From positions 1 to 64,000 of the forward strand of contig NZ_JACIJF010000012.1 of NCBI RefSeq assembly GCF_014199255.1: 64,000 bases of DNA, in the 5' to 3' direction. The translations under genes and the position numbers were made by a program. Of this stretch, positions 37,233 to 46,518 are shown in pieces (the first letter of the stretch is position 1; every line of letters begins with the position of its first letter). Source of the stretch: Sphingomonas xinjiangensis. Its GTDB lineage: Bacteria > Pseudomonadota > Alphaproteobacteria > Sphingomonadales > Sphingomonadaceae. Under the pieces are notes generated by a model that made no database searches, was not told the origin of the DNA, and worked only from the letters and a program-made list of their open reading frames with translations.

Positions 37233-38012
37233 TCGTCTCTGCCACTAAACGCGTCCGCTCCCGATCGTGATATTTTAGAAGCCGCCCCTCCCCTGCCCCC
37301 CATTTGCAGCATTACACGCGCCTGGTGCATGATGCCGTCATGCCGCAGCGCCGGTGGGTTCTTCATCTAGCTGGTCCAGACCAGCCGAATTGCCGCCGAC
37401 TGCCGTCGGTTGCGTCGTCGTGGGGAGCAAGAAGGTGATTTCGGGAACACTTTGGTCGAGCGATCGAAGCGCTTCCCCTAATTTGGCGAGGCATTTGGCG
37501 CCCATCGTGCGTTAGATTGGCAGCACCTCGCGAGGGGTTCGGGAGCAGATTGCAAGATCCGAACGAGAGTACCGTATCAGCGGAGCCTCGGTCACCCTTA
37601 CCAATTGGCGAAGTCGTTCCGCCGCGGAAATTCGGTCATATGGGCTACGCCGACCAGATATCCTCCGTAGACAGAGTTGAGGTGTTAACCCGCTGCAAAA
37701 CGACGTCATTGTAAATCCTGGCCTGATGCAACATGGTCCCACTAGGGCTAGAAGAGCCGAACCTCGACTAACAAGCTGATCCCCGTTCCTGATCGGCAAA
37801 GCGGGCCTGAAAGCGGCCAGTCCGCTAGCGCACCAGTTCTTCTAATCTGGCTTTGTCGCGCCGATGCCTGAAGCCCACGTTCAGAAAAGCCGGTTCGGCC
37901 GATCAACAAGAACGGACCTCGACCTATCGCTTCTATGTCGCCCTCCGGCTTTTTCGCCCTTCCGAGGTCTCTTCGCATTCTTCAATTTAGGCGGAAAAAG
38001 GAGATTTATGGC
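37233..38012. other. Intergenic, no firm gene
   Basis: No gene is supported. The minus-strand ORF at 37512-37799 contains LVRVTEAPLIRYSRSDL, which is similar to the core motif of CapK/PaaK-type ligases and may be an old fragment of one, but the rest does not match. Confidence 0.3.
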
Positions 38013-38333
38013 ATGACAAAGCTTATCGGACTGGCTGCGGCGCTGGTCATGGCCACATTGCCGGCCGGGGCGCAGGACTTTTGGTCAAACACGTTGCCGA
38101 CGATCACCGGCACAGACACACTTGGCACCACCTTGCGTGAGCGCCGAGCATCACCTCCGCCCGCACCTCGTGACGATTGCTCGATCGACGCGCTCTCAGA
38201 TGCAGAAAAGAACGAGATCTATGCCGAGTTTGTGGAGGTCCGCCGCCGCTCCGGCAGCCAGGCAGCGCAGGAATGGATTGGCAAGAAGGCCCGTGAGCTC
38301 AGGACACAGATGACTACCCAAGGGCGCTGCTAA
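38013..38333 (+). CDS. Small secreted hypothetical protein
   Basis: A 106-residue protein with a signal peptide (TKLIGLAAALVMATLPAGAQ, cut after GAQ near residue 20). The mature part has a Pro-rich linker (RRASPPPAPRDD) and a helical C-terminal half (ALSDAEKNEIYAEFVEV, SGSQAAQEWIGKKARELR) with two cysteines. AAGGAG nine bases upstream supports the ATG at 38013 rather than the upstream in-frame starts. Function unknown. Confidence 0.65.
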   Translation: MTKLIGLAAALVMATLPAGAQDFWSNTLPTITGTDTLGTTLRERRASPPPAPRDDCSIDALSDAEKNEIYAEFVEVRRRSGSQAAQEWIGKKARELRTQMTTQGRC

Positions 38334-39327
38334 GCGGCGCGATCGAGCAGCCTGGCAGCACAGGTTACTTGCTTGTAGCGACCCTCTGTAAGGCGCAGAT
38401 CACGGGCGCTGCTACCTACCCCAATTGTGGTTCCACTCTTCACCCACTTCATCATCTCGGATGGACGCTGCATTGCCCTAGAGCCATCATTCTTTCACAG
38501 AGCTATTCGAGGACAGAGACGTTGAATAGCGCACCACTGCAAGGTCTGCGATTGTCCGACCGTGAGGCAAAAAGAAGGTGTTCTTCAACGTAAACGCAGT
38601 GCTTAATCCCGCTCTCCCAACGACCTTTGCGGACCATGCGACACGTGCAGTTGCCGACACGTGTACGGCAGCGGCAGGGTCCGCTGGATCGGGCCAATTT
38701 TTTCATGCGGACCAACCTCGCGCCAGTAGAAGCGCAACTGGAGGCCACGTGGGCCGGCGGAGAGACAATCTTGTCGATTTCGGCTCCCCACCAACGGCGC
38801 CGGCGTGAGGCGTCGTGACGGCGCTCCGTGCGGTTCGAAGATACTTTTGGCACCATGTACTGATTAGCGCTGCAGAGACTGAAGCAACTCGATGGACCAC
38901 GAACTTCTGTCTGTTTCTGAATGCACGCCACCGTGGCTGGCGACTTCGAGCTAGTTCACAAGCTCTACCGCTTGACAAAAAGCCCGCGCGCAAAGGCGCC
39001 CCCCATTTTTGACCCAGGCTGCGTAGTTGCATCGCCAAGCTTTTCTAAAGACGTAGGTGGCGGGCATTGAGGAACACGCAACGTGCTCGGCGGGGGAGCG
39101 GCGCGCCGCGAGGGGCACCTGTTGGCGTAGATCAGGATCATAGCTGAACGAGGCGCGCGGCAGGCTCCTTCTCAGGGTTGCGCCATCCGCTAGGGCACCA
39201 GACTGGCGGGGCGCTCCGAGTTGAATGCTATGTGGAGCGCCTGCCGATCGTGAGAGGGCCCTATTCTCGTTTGTTCACATCATAACACTGTCTCGCGAGC
39301 GCTAGTGTTGTTCGATCGGTGACCGTG
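38334..39327. other. Intergenic, no gene recognised
   Basis: Only short ORFs overlapping on both strands, none recognisable. Runs of C near 39000 and C/G-rich runs near 39090-39120 were noted but form no obvious repeat. Confidence 0.35.
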
Positions 39328-39699
39328 CTAGTTTGTACGATCAGCAAGAAGCTCTCTGAACTCCTCTAATGCCTGCCAGTAAGATCGATAGCCACGCTCG
39401 TTAGTAAGCTCGATAAACCAGTCAAGCAGCTCTTCTGGTCCTTTGATATAGAGACTTCTTGAGGGCACCGCGTCCTTGCGGCGACGCACCCCCCTGCCCT
39501 GCTGGACTCTTAGGCTCCCGTGTTCACCTTGTGAACGATCTACGAAGCCGATTGCATCTCCACGGGCGACTGCAGCAGCCTCCTGCTCAGGACTGACTTC
39601 GACGGGATTTCGCCTGAAGCCGCCAAGGTCAAGCTTCTGCGCCTCAGGATTTCCTCCAGCGCCGTCGCCCCGGCTCGGGCGCTTAAAGCCGTACGTCAT
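39328..39699 (-). CDS. Small partner of ParA, probable centromere-binding protein
   Basis: A 123-residue protein whose start overlaps the parA stop as ATGA, so it is translated together with parA. The N-terminal half is basic and Gly/Pro-rich (TYGFKRPSRGDGAGG), while the C-terminal half is a helical block reading SLYIKGPEELLDWFIEL, RGYRSYWQALEEFRELL. It has no ParB domain. In compact partition systems of type Ib the gene after parA encodes a small DNA-binding protein that binds the centromere, and this place fits that role. The function is inferred from position only; toxin-antitoxin or other roles remain possible. Confidence 0.6.
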   Translation of the reverse strand: MTYGFKRPSRGDGAGGNPEAQKLDLGGFRRNPVEVSPEQEAAAVARGDAIGFVDRSQGEHGSLRVQQGRGVRRRKDAVPSRSLYIKGPEELLDWFIELTNERGYRSYWQALEEFRELLADRTN

Positions 39700-40379
39700 G
39701 CTTCGATTTCCTCTCGAACTGCCGCCACCACTGCGTTCGCCACTTCAAATGCGTTCCTGCGGGCTGCCTCTAAACCGGAGGTGGTGTCTCCGCTGAGCTC
39801 ATCGAGGGTAGCCGCGAAATCAAAAACGTCGCGAAATGCCGCGCGCTCGACTAGGCCATTACTCAGCAAGGGCAAGTCAGCTTCTCGAATTGCGCTGGTT
39901 ATGCGGCGGGCAGTCTTTGTCTCGATCGCCGCGTTGTCGCGGCTTCGGACCAATCTGAACGGGATAGAACGTCCTAGCGCTTCCGCTTCCTCGTGTATGA
40001 GGCTCACAGCGTTTGCCGCCAGCTCCGCATCGATGGGCGACAGGTTGAACGGTATGAGCACGAGATGAGACCGCGCGAAGGCGCGCGAAGTCATCCGCGA
40101 AGCTGTACCTTCAAGGTCGATAAGCACGAAATCGTGCGATTTTGTTAAGCTGTCGATCACCTTTACCAGTTCCGACTCCTTAGGGGCGGAAACGATTTCG
40201 AACGGCGTCACCCTCCCCTTACTTTCCCGCTTACGCCCCCATTTGGCGATAATTGCGTTTGGGTCTGCGTCAATCACCGCCACCGAAGCACCGTTGCGCG
40301 CGAGTTCGGCGGCCACGACGAATGTGAGCGTCGTCTTCCCCGCTCCGCCTTTTGGGTTCGCAACTGAGATCGCTGGCAT
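39696..40379 (-). CDS. parA: ParA-family partition ATPase
   Basis: A 227-residue ATPase that positions or segregates plasmid copies. The ATG at 40379 starts MPAISVANPKGGAGKTT, with the deviant Walker A at residues 8-17; the Walker A' aspartates in VAVIDADPNA and the Walker B FVLIDLEG follow. The protein is short and lacks an N-terminal HTH, as in type Ib ParA. AGGAG just upstream supports the start; the open frame goes on for 41 more codons without family similarity. The gene overlaps its small partner, and the parS-like repeats lie 160-520 bases upstream, so it probably regulates itself through its partner. Confidence 0.93.
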   Translation of the reverse strand: MPAISVANPKGGAGKTTLTFVVAAELARNGASVAVIDADPNAIIAKWGRKRESKGRVTPFEIVSAPKESELVKVIDSLTKSHDFVLIDLEGTASRMTSRAFARSHLVLIPFNLSPIDAELAANAVSLIHEEAEALGRSIPFRLVRSRDNAAIETKTARRITSAIREADLPLLSNGLVERAAFRDVFDFAATLDELSGDTTSGLEAARRNAFEVANAVVAAVREEIEA

Positions 40380-40536
40380 TGCACTCCTAACTCCTCGATG
40401 GCGGCTTTCCCCACCGCAAAGGCATTCGACATTCGATGGCTTTCGCTTGAGAAGCGCAAGGCCATCCCCTTTCATGGGATCGGCGATAGCCCAAACATCC
40501 ATTCACTGTCCATATTGTGTTGCGCGACTTTCCCTA

Positions 40537-40904
40537 GGCGTCCAATCGCCTATCGGCTTACCGGCGACGGGCTCTCGAAAGGCCGCCAATAGGCAATCGC
40601 TTTCCAATGGCATGCCATGCCCGGCAATAGGCAATCGCTTCCCAATGGCAAGCCCTGCACTATTACCTGGATATCCATATAGACGGCATTCCCCTGCCAT
40701 AGCCTTGACGTTAGCGTTCCAATCTATCGCTATCGGCCAGATATCGCGCGGGGCAATGCACTGCCTCGTCTATCGACAGTAGCCAAAACGCCGCCGCCGT
40801 CCGGGTTCGCTCCCTTAGACCGATTCACCCTCACTGCCAGCTTCCCGCACCTGTCGATTGCCTATGAATAGCGCGAGTCTGCACCCACAGCTAGGCAATG
40901 CCTA
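40537..40904. repeat. parS-like repeat cluster upstream of parA
   Basis: Two direct repeats of 32 bases at 40585-40616 and 40623-40654 agree in 29 positions and share the core CAATAGGCAATCGCTT; their starts are 38 bases apart. Related motifs lie around them: CCAATCGCCTATCGG near 40542, CGATTGCCTAT in inverted orientation at 40855-40865, and the palindrome TAGGCAATGCCTA at 40892-40904. The group lies just upstream of parA and is the best candidate for the centromere of the replicon. The role is inferred from pattern and position. Confidence 0.6.
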
Positions 40905-42059
40905 TGCCACGTCTGTCGAAAGGATATCCCTTGGCTAGAAGGGCAGAGCAAATAACTCGGGAACACTATTGAGTCGTCCGCTACCCAGCTGATTCCGCAA
41001 AGCGAACTCAGAAAAGAACAGCTTACCGTGCCGGCCGGATCGCCGCGGAGCATTGTGCAGCGTGACCAGAACAATGGTCAAAGCAGATCGCTCCCTAGCG
41101 ACAGAGAAGATCTACTGCACGTTGCGAAACAGCGACCACTGGAAGTAAGACGGCACCGTCATGATGAGCAAAAATGTTTTCGAGTCTGCTAGCACGACCC
41201 GGGTTGCAAACGGCAGGTCCAGAAGTTGAGGGCCGAACCGAAAGTCACCTCAACACAACGGCCACTTGATTGATCGTTAACACTAGACAGAGGTACGGGC
41301 GGGGTTGAAGAGCCCGGTGGCTGATGATGATGGCCCGCTCAGAAACTCGGGCCAAAGAATTGTAAGAAGATATCTTCACTGGGTAGGGGAGGGGCCGCTG
41401 CAGTTATCGTGCCCCGGTTCGCGTTCTCCTTTTGCCGTCTGAGGCTTGTAACAGCCCGCCTTCCCAGCGCGACTGGCCAGTATAAGACGATAGCTGTGCT
41501 GCGGAAAACCCGTGGTCTTCCATATCATAAAGTCTGGGATCGCGGGGAGAATGCATGCGACTTAGCAAAAGTCGAGAAAAGCGGGTTCGCCTGGTACGCC
41601 GCACCTCCCCAGCGACGAAGCCAGTTGCCTCTATTTGCGGTGCCCTGCGAAGGGATGGGCAGGGCAGGGCAGGGCAGGGCAGGGCAGGGGGGCTGAGCAG
41701 TAGTTCCAAATACAAGACCAGCGCTTCCCGCTGCGGGGAGAAGATCGGCTACTACCGCGCTAACAAGATGCATCGAATGCTCATCATGTCGTATGGGGGC
41801 GCCGCAGTCCAGACTGCGGCAATTGCAACCGGACTTCAGGGCCCGCTAGTTGGCGCCCGTTGTCAACGGCTCTGTGCACGTTTCTTCCAGCGTGCAAGGC
41901 GACATCACGGCGGCCCTTAACTTCACAAAAGCCGTAAGCGCCCACGGAGAGCCTTGGCTATTAGCGGCCAACTTGGTGCTGTCCGCACCTTGATCGACCC
42001 TCCTGCGACTCGCAATATAATCCGGAGCTTTGATAGTGCCTAGGGCTTAGGCTGATTTA
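40905..42059. other. Gene-poor stretch with GGGCA tandem repeat
   Basis: Nothing recognisable but the short tandem repeat. Several overlapping short ORFs occur around the repeat. Confidence 0.35.
41657..41686 (+). repeat. (GGGCA)6 tandem repeat
   Basis: Six perfect head-to-tail copies of the five-base unit GGGCA, followed directly by GGGGGG. Such a repeat can change length by slippage. It lies in no recognised gene; the short ORFs that cross it seem to be chance. Confidence 0.85.
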
Positions 42060-42782
42060 CAAGCGCGAGGCGAGAGCGATTGCGAGCGCTGCGACTGATA
42101 AGAAGTTGGCTGCCAGTTTGTTTACTCAATGGCTACCTGACGGAAGTCGCAGAGGCGGTAGAAGACGTTCTCGACAAGGTGGCGGCCGTAGTAGCGCCTC
42201 TTGTCGTACCGGATCGTGCGCTTACGGTTGTGGCAGCCAGGGACGATCGGGGCAGCGCCCGCCTTGGTCAGCGTCGTAGCCTTTGTCAGCAAGCATGTAG
42301 CGCATGCGGTCGGCCCGCTGGAGAAGCACGGGAGCGGCCTTGATATCGCTGAAGTTGCCGGTGGTCAGATCAGCGCATCGGCGCGGCCGACGACGTAGGT
42401 GAGCGCGTGAGCCTTGATTGTCCAGCCACCGAGCGAGCGGCCGATCGCTTGGCGCTAGCCCCGTTTGGGCCAAACGCGGCACGTTTCCCTTCACATAGGT
42501 GCTGTCGCTTGCAGCGGCTTCTAGGCCGGGCCGGCAAGCCACCAGCGCGTCGAGCAGCTTCAGCGAGAGGCCCCGATGCGACCAACGGTTGAAGCGGCTG
42601 TAGGCCGTCGTTGGCTGCCCGTACTCAGCCGGGCACCGCACGAGCGGCAGCCCACTTTTGGATGCAAGATGCTGGAGATTACCCGCCTGCACCAAGCTGG
42701 TTCTCGAGCAAGTGCGGAGAGACCGCTGCTTAAGCCCCGTCCGACAACCAAAACAGCGCGATGTCACCCTCCTATGACTCAC
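42060..42782 (-). pseudogene. IS5-family transposase remnant (IS427-like)
   Basis: Read on the minus strand in several frames, this is most of an IS5-type transposase. Segments in order are RCPAEYGQPTTAYSRFNRWSHRG, DSTYVKGN, the LADKGYDAD motif with the second catalytic aspartate, then after shifts KRRYYGRHLVENVFYRL and DFRQVA at the end. Frameshifts and short deletions, including damage between the first aspartate and the tail, make it inactive. It lies between the partition and replication genes. Confidence 0.8.
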
Positions 42783-42789
42783 GCCCCAG

Positions 42790-43571
42790 TTAATCAGCGA
42801 AGCGGCTCGGCTTCAACTCGCTGGCGCGAAACAGACGCCCCCTCAACAACCGCGGCGCGTGCTATCCGGGAGCGTTCCCTAAGCGCGGCCATCCACTGTT
42901 GATAGAGGTGATTGCCACCGTCGGCTTGGGGCTGGAATCAGCTTGGCGCCTCGCGGTTGCTGTGGTGCCTCCCGAGAAGGTCGCAAGGGGACTTGAGCCG
43001 GCCCGAGCACATGCGCCTTCGTTTGAAAACAGCTGAACGGTGAATGAAAAAGGAGGGAGGGGGCTTACCTGGATTGTTCCGACCTTGCCGCCTGACTCAC
43101 CGCCTTTCGTTGCGGCCCAGACCAAACTACTTGACCCTCTGCTGCTCCTTGATCCCGCTAGGAGAAAGTCAGGCGAAGGGCAGGGGAGCACCGTCATAGC
43201 AAACCTACCATGAGTCAGGCGTTTGGCGTTCAGCTCTGAAGTAAGTCGTAGGGGTGCTGTGCAGGTGTGCGTCTACTGAGCTTTTCGACATCACATTTTG
43301 CTTCCTGCTCAAGTTAGTACTTGAGTAAGAGGACGAGCAGTCAGACCTTGGACTTCGAAGGATTGATAGAACCAGTTCTCTTCTTATGCCTCGAGCCGTA
43401 CGGCAATCATCTCGGACCACGGCGCCCCAGTCGCGGCTGTTGCTTAGACTTGGCTGGTGGGGCGGCGAAGCCAGTCACGGGCTGGCGATCTCCGTAAGTG
43501 ATAGACGCTTAGTTGTTACTCGTAGCGATCAGGCTGCAGCGGGTTTAGCTGTTCGACAAACAAGCGACCGG
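42790..43571. other. Intergenic, no gene recognised
   Basis: Short ORFs only. A stretch at 43030-43065 is rich in A and G. No clear terminator for repA was found. Confidence 0.35.
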
Positions 43572-44492
43572 TCAAGAACCGACTAAAACCTTCGGGGGGA
43601 CGGGAAGCGTTGTGCGAGTACCATCGGGCTTCCTGGTCTTAGGCCTAAACAAAACCTTCGTCTTCGGCTTCCGGATGCGTCGACCACGAGCGTCCAATTC
43701 AGTCTCTGAAATCTCTTCCTGCACTACAATCTCGTATTCGGGCAGCCGCCCGTTGGCTTCGATGCGCTTTAGATGCTGACGAAGCTTCGCGAGTGAGGCC
43801 TGAGATCCAATCTTAGTTGAAAGGAATTCGATAGACATTTCGTACTCGTCATCTTGGCAGTAGCAATGCGCAAGCTCGTACAGTCGGCGCTCGATGGAGC
43901 CTAAGCGAAAATAATCGTGATGGTAGTTATACATGCGATTATCTTGAGTGATCGCACGAGCTAACCAATCGCATATCTGAACCTTCACTGCTTCCATCTG
44001 GACCGATCCATCAGGCATTCTACGGGTTTCAGCTTGAGCTTCAGAAAACCAGGAGAAGAACCCGCGAGTGCCCTTATTCCCAGTTTCTATGTTCGTCTGG
44101 ATCTGAGTACCCTGTAGCCGCGCAAGTGCCTCGGTAAACCGATCATAATCGCGCTTGGAAGGTCGTGGAACGCCGGTCACGCGGAAAAAATCGTGCGTAT
44201 TGAATTTAACCTCCCGAGAAGCCGGCGCTTTATCGCACATCCGGCTCGCAATCGCGGAGGATACGTAAATTAGGATCTCCTTGTCCCACATCGTCGCAAT
44301 GCCCATGGCGCTGGGCTTGATCTGAATCGTGACGTCTCCCAACTCATAGCGGATCTCGTCCATCTGAGCTTTTTTCGACAGCGCGAAGAGCGGGAAGTCC
44401 ATAATGCTCCGCTCGCCCTGAACCTTGCCGGTCATTGGGCTGTCGAGCTCGAATAGCCTGCCTTGGACAGGCGCCTGCAGCGCTTTGGCCAT
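43572..44492 (-). CDS. repA: RPA-type plasmid replication initiator
   Basis: A 306-residue initiator of the RPA family (PF10134, replication initiator protein A). Characteristic segments are RSIMDFPLFALSKKAQ near residue 30, VTIQIKPSAMGIATMWDKEILIY, FFRVTGVPRPSKRDYDR, the YNYHHDYFRLGSIERRLYELA segment near 195 and SLAKLRQHLKRIE. Proteins of this family bind iterons at the origin and open it. AAGGGAG lies five to six bases before the ATG. The C-terminal tail is basic (RRIRKPKTKVLF). Six iterons lie between this gene and repC, the first 66 bases upstream of the ATG, which points to autoregulation and origin recognition by this protein. Confidence 0.93.
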   Translation of the reverse strand: MAKALQAPVQGRLFELDSPMTGKVQGERSIMDFPLFALSKKAQMDEIRYELGDVTIQIKPSAMGIATMWDKEILIYVSSAIASRMCDKAPASREVKFNTHDFFRVTGVPRPSKRDYDRFTEALARLQGTQIQTNIETGNKGTRGFFSWFSEAQAETRRMPDGSVQMEAVKVQICDWLARAITQDNRMYNYHHDYFRLGSIERRLYELAHCYCQDDEYEMSIEFLSTKIGSQASLAKLRQHLKRIEANGRLPEYEIVVQEEISETELDARGRRIRKPKTKVLFRPKTRKPDGTRTTLPVPPKVLVGS

Positions 44493-44558
44493 ACCGACTC
44501 CCTTGCTTGATGCTCAGTGGATACCCGGTTTCGAGCGAATGAACACCATCCGTCAGTG

Positions 44559-44883
44559 ACGCGATGCCCGATAGCACGTGGATTTGCGGATCCTGTCCAA
44601 GCCGGCACTAGCGAGTGAGGCGTGAAGGCCGCCATTCACGTGCTTTCAGGCACAGCGTCGCCGGCAGGTTGACGTGATGCCCGATAGCACGTGGATCTCT
44701 CCTTTCGGCGATCCTGCGCCTACATAGATGCCTGCGGATCGGAGTTTCCACGTGCTTTTAGGCATCGCGTGAAGCCGGCTTCGACACGATGCCCGATAGC
44801 ACGTGGCGGACTGAATATGTCGGTTCGCCTCGCGGCAAAGAGCGACTCGCGCCCTTACATCCTCGTGCTTTTAGGCATCGCGT
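44559..44883. repeat. Iteron block 1: six alternating 22-base iterons
   Basis: Six copies of a 22-base iteron with core CACGTGCTATCGGGCAT, mostly followed by CGCGT, lie at 44559-44580 (-), 44637-44658 (+), 44672-44693 (-), 44749-44770 (+), 44784-44805 (-) and 44862-44883 (+). The steps between starts are 78, 35, 77, 35 and 78 bases, so three equal units of 112-113 bases. The minus copies are of the type CTATCGGGCAT and the plus copies of the type CTTTTAGGCAT or CTTTCAGGCAC. The block fills the repA-repC gap and ends four bases before the repC stop. It is the likely origin of replication. Confidence 0.9.
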
Positions 44884-44886
44884 CTC

Positions 44887-46236
44887 TCATCTCATCGTTT
44901 GCCCTGCCGGTGATCGTCGAGCTAATCCAGTTCGAAGGATCGCTCCGATCGACGTGCCGGCGGTGGGGAGTTTGATCGGGTCGACTAAGCTAGAGCGGTT
45001 CGTTTCTTTCATGCCGTGCAGCGACCGTCCTAGATTGAGTTCGCCGCGTCGAGCTTTGTTTGTCATTCCGCGGAGGTAAGCACCGGGCCTGTGGACCTCA
45101 CCGAGGTGGTATTTTCGGATCGTGGAAATGACAGCAGTGGCTGCGCCGTGAAGTCCCATGGTGCTGCAGGCCTCGTTCCACGCATGAGAATGAATGGAAT
45201 GTTGAGCTGAAAGTCGTTTGGCGAGGGCGACCACGCTTTCCCAGGATCGATCCCCATACTCAAGCTCACTGCAGAACTCGGGCGCGATCTCGTTGATGAA
45301 GCTGGGTGTGATCCCGTGCTTCTCCAAGTCCGTGTCCACTAGGGACGGAGTAGGAGATGACGGGGTGAGATCACCGCTACTACGGGTTCTCGCATAGCCA
45401 CTACTGTATTCTGCTTTAGCAGATTGTGTTTGATTCGTAGTTGTAGAGTGCGTGCAGTTTTTTGCATGCTCGGGTGAGGTTTGAACGTCCTCCTTCTGCA
45501 CTTCCCCGGCGCTCATCGCGCTTCCGAGCGCTTTCTCTAATGCGTGCTGCTGTTCCTCAAGCTGCCTCACGCAATCTGCAAGCAGACTGATCTCACGGAC
45601 GGCTCGCATCTGATGGCATGAGGTCTGTGCAAGTGTCAGCGCCTCATTTGCGACGGGTATGTCCATTGCAGCGTCCGTTGCGGCTTGGGCCATCGAGCGG
45701 ATTTTCCGACGGCAGGCTGACAGTCGCTTACGAAGAGCGGAGACTGCCTTGTCCTGCAACGCTCCTTTCGTAGCCACAGCTGTGAACTCGCTGTAGCGCG
45801 CGCCTATCGGTGCTAAGACGATGCCATAGGCCCACTTAAGCGTGCCATCCGCAGCGCGCTGCCCGCCACGATGGCCGTTGGGGCTGTCGCGGAAAGCGAT
45901 AAGGCCAAGAAGTTGAGCCTGATTCAGCAGGTTCTGGAGCTGGCGTATACCTATGCCGAGTTTCGATGCCAAAAGCTCGTTGCTTGGCCAGACGATTGGC
46001 GTTGACCCCGCTTTCCAATCTTGCGGCTTGGTCCAGGAGAATAGCAAGTCCATCAGCGCGACCATACGCAGCGGGACGTTGGAATATGGCGCGGCTTTTT
46101 TGAGCGCTAATAGCGCCTGCCCCGGCGTCAATCCTTCGTCCAGACCTCTGAACTCACTACAAAGGCGGTCTGCCGTGGCCGACGCTTCGTTGAAGCGGCG
46201 AAGGCCGCGTCCCGGCTTTCGGGCGCAGAGTATCAT
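44887..46236 (-). CDS. repC: RepC-type replication initiator (RP-C family)
   Basis: A 449-residue protein of the alphaproteobacterial RepC family. The N-terminal half (PF03428) shows LRRFNEASATADRLCSEF, LTPGQALLALKKAAPY, WTKPQDWKAGSTPIVWPSN, LGIGIRQLQNLLNQAQ and AFRDSPNGHRGG; this is the winged-helix DNA-binding half. A coiled region (about 180-240) and a Ser/Thr-rich linker lead to the C-terminal domain, which ends with EVHRPGAYLRGMTNKARRGELNLG. In repABC plasmids RepC starts replication from a site inside its own gene and is preceded by repA and repB; those are missing here. GGAG lies seven bases before the ATG. Iterons flank the gene on both sides. Confidence 0.93.
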   Translation of the reverse strand: MILCARKPGRGLRRFNEASATADRLCSEFRGLDEGLTPGQALLALKKAAPYSNVPLRMVALMDLLFSWTKPQDWKAGSTPIVWPSNELLASKLGIGIRQLQNLLNQAQLLGLIAFRDSPNGHRGGQRAADGTLKWAYGIVLAPIGARYSEFTAVATKGALQDKAVSALRKRLSACRRKIRSMAQAATDAAMDIPVANEALTLAQTSCHQMRAVREISLLADCVRQLEEQQHALEKALGSAMSAGEVQKEDVQTSPEHAKNCTHSTTTNQTQSAKAEYSSGYARTRSSGDLTPSSPTPSLVDTDLEKHGITPSFINEIAPEFCSELEYGDRSWESVVALAKRLSAQHSIHSHAWNEACSTMGLHGAATAVISTIRKYHLGEVHRPGAYLRGMTNKARRGELNLGRSLHGMKETNRSSLVDPIKLPTAGTSIGAILRTGLARRSPAGQTMR

Positions 46237-46363
46237 TCGGTTCTCCCCAGTAGGGAGCCGTGCAGGTCACGGGAACCCGTGGCGCGCAAAGGCACGCTTT
46301 GGGTTGCACAATGGAACGAGGAGGCTAGAACAGACTTGCTACGGGTCGTGCTAGTCACACCTC

Positions 46364-46393
46364 GAAAAGCCCGGCCATTGTGCCGGGCTTTTC
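46364..46393. terminator. Intrinsic terminator upstream of repC
   Basis: GAAAAGCCCGGC (46364-46375) and GCCGGGCTTTTC (46382-46393) form a perfect 12-pair stem with a six-base loop; the A and T runs at both ends let it stop transcription in both directions. It lies 128 bases upstream of the repC start and between repC and iteron block 2, so it would shield repC from outside transcription and iteron block 2 from transcription out of the rep region. Confidence 0.82.
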
Positions 46394-46518
46394 ATCTCTG
46401 CAGGGCTTCTCCCTTGTTTGTTCATCCGGGTCGATCAACCTGGATGTGGCGTGGTGGCATCCACGGCAACCACGTGAGGAACTTACTGGCGGCCGAGCGT
46501 AAGAGTCACACTTGACGG

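Noticed and set aside
37512..37799. Fragment of a CapK/PaaK-type ligase
   Set aside because: Only one motif (EAPLIRYSRSDL) resembles the family; the rest of the ORF does not, so it is not called as a pseudogene.
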